Positions 57,462 to 60,077 of a stretch of DNA of 60,077 nucleotides are shown one piece after another. A program made the translations under genes and the position numbers. The DNA lies in NCBI GenBank assembly GCA_938001915.1, contig CALLBD010000026.1:1-60077 (forward strand). Reading direction: 5' to 3'. Position 1 is the stretch's first letter; each line of letters opens with the position of its first letter. The stretch comes from an uncultured Caulobacterales bacterium. Lineage in GTDB: Bacteria > Pseudomonadota > Alphaproteobacteria > Caulobacterales > Maricaulaceae. The notes beneath the pieces are model-generated. The model saw only the letters and a program-made list of their open reading frames with translations. It searched no databases and had not been told where the DNA came from.

Positions 57462-58385
57462 ATGGATTCTGTTGCTGCACATGGAAACGCCTCAATCAAA
57501 AAAGGCTCTAAGTCTTTTGCGCTGGCGAGCCGTGTATTGCCGCCAGCTCTGCGCGACGACGCGGCGATGCTTTATGCGTGGTGCCGCTATTGCGATGACG
57601 TAATTGACGGGCAGGAAATGGGCCATGGCCAGATTGAGGATTACAAAATTGGGCAAGGCGCGCGCCTCGAAATGCTGCGAATTAAAACCCGCGCTGCGCT
57701 AAATGGGGAGCCTACAGAAGACCCTGTTTTCAAAGGTTTAGCGCGTGTTGTTAAAACGCACGAAATAGATCATCGTCACCCATTTGATTTACTCAAAGGG
57801 TTTGAGATGGACGCGGAAGCGCGTGTGTATAAGTCTGTGGATGATATTCTGGATTATTCTTACCACGTCGCAGGGGTCGTTGGGGTGATGATGGCCAATA
57901 TTATGGGCGTGCGGGATGCGGCGACCCTCGACCGCGCCAGTGATTTGGGGCTGGCATTCCAGTTGACGAACATAGCCCGCGATGTGATTGATGATGCCAA
58001 AGCGGACCGTGTCTTTGTTCCGCAAGATTTATTGTTGGGGGCAGGCGCGCCTGTGAATGCTGGGGATCAACTCGACCGCGCCAATTGGCCCGCGCTCCAC
58101 AAAGCGGCCTGCGCGCAGTTAGATATAGCCGAAAAATATTACGCCAGCGCGAAAGTTGGGATTAAAGAGCTCGATTTCAGATGCGCCTGGGCCATCAGCG
58201 CGGCGCTGAAAGTCTACCGCGAGATTGGCGAAAAATTGCGTGAGGGCGGCCCAGAGGCATGGGAAGGCCGCGTCGGTGCGAGTGGCAAGCGGAAGGTGGC
58301 TTTGGCGCTGGGCGCGGTTGGCCCTGCTTTGCGGCGGAAGTCTGTGGGGATGACGTCGCGTGATGGTTTCTACGAGAGGCCTTAA
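57462..58385 (+). CDS. crtB: Phytoene synthase CrtB
   Basis: A 307-residue head-to-head prenyl synthase that joins two GGPP into phytoene. Seen: KSFALASRVLP, the first aspartate motif YCDDVIDG near residues 49-56, YSYHVAGVVGVMM, and the second aspartate motif NIARDVIDDAKADRVF. ATG 57462 gives the family start; a GTG at 57378 is possible but adds unrelated residues. It is separated from crtY-crtI by two repeat copies and so has its own promoter or reads through. Confidence 0.93.
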   Translation: MDSVAAHGNASIKKGSKSFALASRVLPPALRDDAAMLYAWCRYCDDVIDGQEMGHGQIEDYKIGQGARLEMLRIKTRAALNGEPTEDPVFKGLARVVKTHEIDHRHPFDLLKGFEMDAEARVYKSVDDILDYSYHVAGVVGVMMANIMGVRDAATLDRASDLGLAFQLTNIARDVIDDAKADRVFVPQDLLLGAGAPVNAGDQLDRANWPALHKAACAQLDIAEKYYASAKVGIKELDFRCAWAISAALKVYREIGEKLREGGPEAWEGRVGASGKRKVALALGAVGPALRRKSVGMTSRDGFYERP

Positions 58386-58404
58386 AGTTTATGGAGTTTG
58401 TAAT

Positions 58405-58435
58405 AAAGGTCCTAGGCACGGAGGCCTAGGATGAC
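58405..58435 (-). repeat. REP-like palindrome R1
   Basis: GGTCCTAGG-CACGGAGG-CCTAGGATGAC: a stem unit in the reverse orientation to R2. It forms the left member of the first inverted pair, 43 bases from R2, and starts 20 bases after the crtB stop. Confidence 0.8.
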
Positions 58436-58478
58436 GTTTCTTTTTTTAAATATAGTTTTTTGGCTCTTCAATTTTTTT

Positions 58479-58508
58479 GTCATCCTAGGGCTTGTCCCTA
58501 GGACCTTT
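58479..58508 (+). repeat. REP-like palindrome R2
   Basis: GTCATCCTAGGG-CTTG-TCCCTAGGACC, followed by TTT: same family as R1 in opposite orientation, so R1-R2 form a REPIN-like structure. It ends 17 bases before the GIY-YIG start. Confidence 0.85.
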
Positions 58509-58525
58509 GGTTCTAGACTTAAGAA

Positions 58526-58837
58526 ATGAAATGTCCTTGCGTCTACATGTTAGCCTCATCGAAAAACGGTAGCCTGTATCTCGGTGTCACAAGTGATTTG
58601 CCTAGCCGTATGCAAGATCATCTTGAAGGGCGTGGTTCTAAACATGCTACGAAATATCAAATTCGCCGCCTTGTTTGGTTTGAATCATTCGACGATATGC
58701 CAACTGCCATTCAAAAAGAGAAATCGTTGAAGCGGTATAAACGGCAATGGAAAATCAATTTAATTGAAGAAAATAATCCGCAATGGTTACCGCTTGATCC
58801 AACAACGGGTGAGTTTGTCCCTTTTGAGTTTGGGTAG
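58526..58837 (+). CDS. Small GIY-YIG nuclease-domain protein
   Basis: A 103-residue single-domain protein of the GIY-YIG (UvrC-N-like) superfamily, usually about 90-110 residues when stand-alone. Seen: CVYMLA and LYLGVTSD at about 5-22 (replacing GIY and YIG, with the tyrosines kept), a catalytic-type arginine in PSRMQDH, HATKYQIRRLVWFE, and the metal-binding glutamate in QKEKSLKRYKR. It should cut or nick DNA, but specificity is unknown. It is a lone gene between palindrome pairs R1-R2 and R3-R4, suggesting a mobile or palindrome-directed nuclease. Confidence 0.88.
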   Translation: MKCPCVYMLASSKNGSLYLGVTSDLPSRMQDHLEGRGSKHATKYQIRRLVWFESFDDMPTAIQKEKSLKRYKRQWKINLIEENNPQWLPLDPTTGEFVPFEFG

Positions 58838-58852
58838 TCAGTCGTAACAATT

Positions 58853-58882
58853 GTCATCCTTGGCCTTGTGCCAAGGACCTTT
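58853..58882 (+). repeat. REP-like palindrome R3
   Basis: GTCATCCTTGG-CCTTGTG-CCAAGGACC, then TTT: same unit as R2 with matched changes on both arms (AG to TG and CT to CA), so the stem is preserved. It begins 15 bases after the GIY-YIG stop. Confidence 0.85.
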
Positions 58883-58905
58883 GATGCAATTCCAAAGTTT
58901 ATACT

Positions 58906-58935
58906 AAGGGTCCTAGGGACAAGCCCTAGGATGAC
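58906..58935 (-). repeat. REP-like palindrome R4
   Basis: AAGGGTCCTAGGG-ACAAG-CCCTAGGATGAC: reverse orientation, 23 bases from R3, completing the second inverted pair. It also supplies the last codons and stop of the gene at 58926-59159. Confidence 0.85.
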
Positions 58936-59159
58936 GGATGTTTTTTCACAAACTTGCGGAAAATCGCTTCGAGCTGTTTAGTATGTTTAGAGTATTCAAA
59001 GTTAAGACCTTCAGCATAATGCAGGGACGCGGCGAAATCATGCGCGGTCATTTTTCCATTGTATTTTTTAAGAAGTGAAACGCCTGACAACCGTGTACAA
59101 AACCCCATTCTTGCACAAGCTTCAGCTAATGCTCGGTCTATCATCTCTGCCGTTTGCAT
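58926..59159 (-). CDS. Small hypothetical protein whose stop lies in a REP-like unit
   Basis: A 77-residue protein I do not recognise; helical, with no membrane segment or signal. The last residues (KKHPSS) and TAG stop are encoded by palindrome R4, so the palindrome probably landed at the end of this gene and replaced its original tail. Real coding status is uncertain because nothing confirms it. Confidence 0.45.
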   Translation of the reverse strand: MQTAEMIDRALAEACARMGFCTRLSGVSLLKKYNGKMTAHDFAASLHYAEGLNFEYSKHTKQLEAIFRKFVKKHPSS

Positions 59160-59169
59160 CTAATCCTGC

Positions 59170-59232
59170 TCCTACACCCACTTCACCAGCCAATGGATAT
59201 TCTCCTCACTTGCTTGGACATTACATCGTTGA
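59170..59232 (-). pseudogene. Relic of the 3' end of the accC-like gene
   Basis: Read on the minus strand this gives QASEENIHWLVKWV, stop, against QAGEYNIHWLEKWLEAQG, stop, for the gene end at 59994-60077. About 60 bases are alignable, roughly three-quarters identical. Orientation is the same. Two small genes lie between the copies. Confidence 0.65.
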
Positions 59233-59265
59233 GCTATGAGAATATAACTGACGATGGTTTAAAGC

Positions 59266-59628
59266 CTAATCCATATCTCGAAAATCACGGATAATTTCGG
59301 CCTCTTCGGTAGGCGCGTTTAAATCACCGTCAGTTTCAGCCTCTAGGCCCGCCGCGTCAACGTCAAGCCAGTCATGTACTGCCGCTACTATCTCCCGCGC
59401 ATTTTCGAGGGATGTCGGGTGGTCAATTTTTCGGATTGGAAATGCCCAGAAGACATTGTCACGCTCATCGGACAGTCTTTTTGCCACTGACAATAATCCG
59501 TTTTTTTTTGCAACGGGGGAGGTTTGAACGGCTTCCCTATATTTGAAGAAAAGAACGGCTTGCGCAGGTTTTCTATTTCCCTTCGCAGTTGTCTTCTCAT
59601 GCAAACCTAGTCCGGTGAAATATTGCAA
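59266..59628 (-). CDS. Hypothetical protein with no ATG start
   Basis: A frame of 120 codons from a TTG at 59628; no ATG or GTG start is available. It is actually in the same frame as the upstream membrane protein, separated only by that gene's TAG at 59689-59691, so the two may once have been one gene, or this begins at a rare start. A run of nine T bases (59501-59509) is a potential slippage site. The C-terminus is acidic (EEAEIIRDFRDMD). No family is recognised. Confidence 0.4.
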   Translation of the reverse strand: MQYFTGLGLHEKTTAKGNRKPAQAVLFFKYREAVQTSPVAKKNGLLSVAKRLSDERDNVFWAFPIRKIDHPTSLENAREIVAAVHDWLDVDAAGLEAETDGDLNAPTEEAEIIRDFRDMD

Positions 59629-59688
59629 TGGGAAAATGGTTGACTTGGTCTGCGTTTGTTTGGTGTTTTTAACGGCGATTATGTCTTT

Positions 59689-59922
59689 CTAACGATTAAA
59701 CTCGATCAAAAATCCGCGGCGACGTGGCCGGGTTAAATCCCGCCAAAAACTAATGACAATAATAGTAGCAAGAATGAGAACCAGATTGAAGCCCAGGACC
59801 AAGGCAATAAGGCCGCCCGTTACAATCGTGAAATTTACAATAGGCTTGTCACGCTTTGGCTTGCTCTCTTCATATTCAATCACACATTCATTGTGGGACA
59901 TATGTTGGATTTTATAGGCCAT
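59689..59922 (-). CDS. Small membrane protein of unknown function
   Basis: A 77-residue protein with a hydrophilic N-terminus (EYEESKPKRDKP), a long hydrophobic segment of about 30 residues (FTIVTGGLIALVLGFNLV and onward) and a basic cytoplasmic tail (RDLTRPRRRG). I know no family. It sits between the accC-like gene and the relic of its 3' end, along with the next frame, with which it shares a reading frame. Confidence 0.55.
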   Translation of the reverse strand: MAYKIQHMSHNECVIEYEESKPKRDKPIVNFTIVTGGLIALVLGFNLVLILATIIVISFWRDLTRPRRRGFLIEFNR

Positions 59923-59993
59923 GTAATGGCCCCAAAATTGTCTGAACCGAGGATTTAGTCAAGCAGACAGTCAATCACCGCAGCCGTCTGCAC

Positions 59994-60077
59994 CTACCCC
60001 TGCGCCTCCAACCACTTCTCAAGCCAGTGAATATTATACTCACCCGCTTGGAAATCTGGATCATCGAGTAGGGCCTG
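59994..60077 (-). CDS. accC: Probable acetyl-CoA carboxylase biotin carboxylase subunit, C-terminal end only
   Basis: The last 27 codons of a minus-strand gene that begins beyond the window. It reads QALLDDPDFQAGEYNIHWLEKW and ends WLEAQG before a TAG. The DPDFxxGxYxIHWLE pattern matches the C-terminus of alphaproteobacterial AccC (biotin carboxylase), from memory of the family. The symbol is tentative because the catalytic part is not visible. A degenerate copy of this end lies at 59170-59232. Confidence 0.55.
   Translation of the reverse strand, partial: QALLDDPDFQAGEYNIHWLEKWLEAQG

Noticed and set aside
59388-59600. 70-codon ATG-started ORF in another frame over the hypothetical at 59266-59628
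   Set aside because: Its residues look less protein-like and it lacks a ribosome binding site; the longer frame is preferred, though slippage at the nine-T run cannot be excluded.

Overview
The window looks like chromosome of a marine-type alphaproteobacterium of the Caulobacterales/Maricaulales (Hyphomonadaceae-like) group. The evidence is a full-length CckA cell-cycle kinase, a TTAA-N7-TTAAC CtrA-type box, a GTTC-N7-GTTC alphaproteobacterial LexA box in front of recA, a DksA that lacks most zinc cysteines, an IspDF fusion, E1 split into PdhA and a lipoylated PdhB, and the dusB-ntrBC-ntrYX-trkAH-hfq-hflX gene order. This placement rests on gene content and remembered family features; no database was searched.

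Layout. 1-13.5 kb: prfC (3' end outside the window), an intergenic repeat, an AT-rich pair (unknown gene plus HD hydrolase), two metallo-beta-lactamase-fold genes with a degenerate second copy of one 3' end, a QEGLA-motif peptidase-like gene, a MoxR-type AAA ATPase, dksA, an AT-rich secreted protein and two tandem DUF885 lipoproteins. 13.6-22.3 kb: cckA, recA, alaS, arfB, then an ArsR-type regulator coupled to an AlkB-type alkane hydroxylase. 22.3-26.8 kb: a membrane EAL phosphodiesterase behind a CtrA box, rpmF, eno, ftsB. 26.8-36.7 kb: the pyruvate dehydrogenase/lipoate block pdhA-pdhB-(AT-rich orphan)-pdhC-(secreted repeat protein)-lpdA, an acyltransferase on the other strand, lipA and a COQ10/RatA-like gene.

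36.7-50.7 kb: cinA-like and ispDF on the minus strand, then dusB-ntrB-ntrC, ntrY-ntrX, trkA-trkH, hfq-hflX. 49.9-53.4 kb: mazG behind ccmABCD (minus) with ccmE divergent (plus). 53.4-58.4 kb: carotenoid genes crtY-crtI-DUF1993 and, after a repeat-filled gap, crtB. 58.4-60.1 kb: a small GIY-YIG nuclease gene between two pairs of inverted palindromes, small unknown genes, a degenerate second copy of a gene 3' end, and the last 27 codons of what looks like accC.

How the genes fit together. PdhA, PdhB, PdhC and LpdA form one pyruvate dehydrogenase complex, and LipA makes the lipoyl groups on PdhB and PdhC. NtrBC, NtrYX and TrkAH form the usual nitrogen/envelope/potassium block, but both NtrC and NtrX lack the GAFTGA loop used to contact sigma-54. 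CckA would act on CtrA, and a CtrA box lies in front of the EAL gene. CrtB, CrtI and CrtY would take GGPP to beta-carotene.

Most interesting signals: (1) the GIY-YIG gene flanked by REPIN-like palindrome pairs; (2) two places where small genes sit between a host gene and a diverged second copy of that gene's 3' end; (3) a four-copy family of structured intergenic repeats sharing one end; (4) AT-rich orphan genes placed inside or next to core operons; (5) exact palindromes at the pdhA ribosome binding site, the arsR-alkB start and the leader of an AT-rich secreted protein. No tRNA, rRNA, CRISPR array, insertion sequence or prophage was seen.
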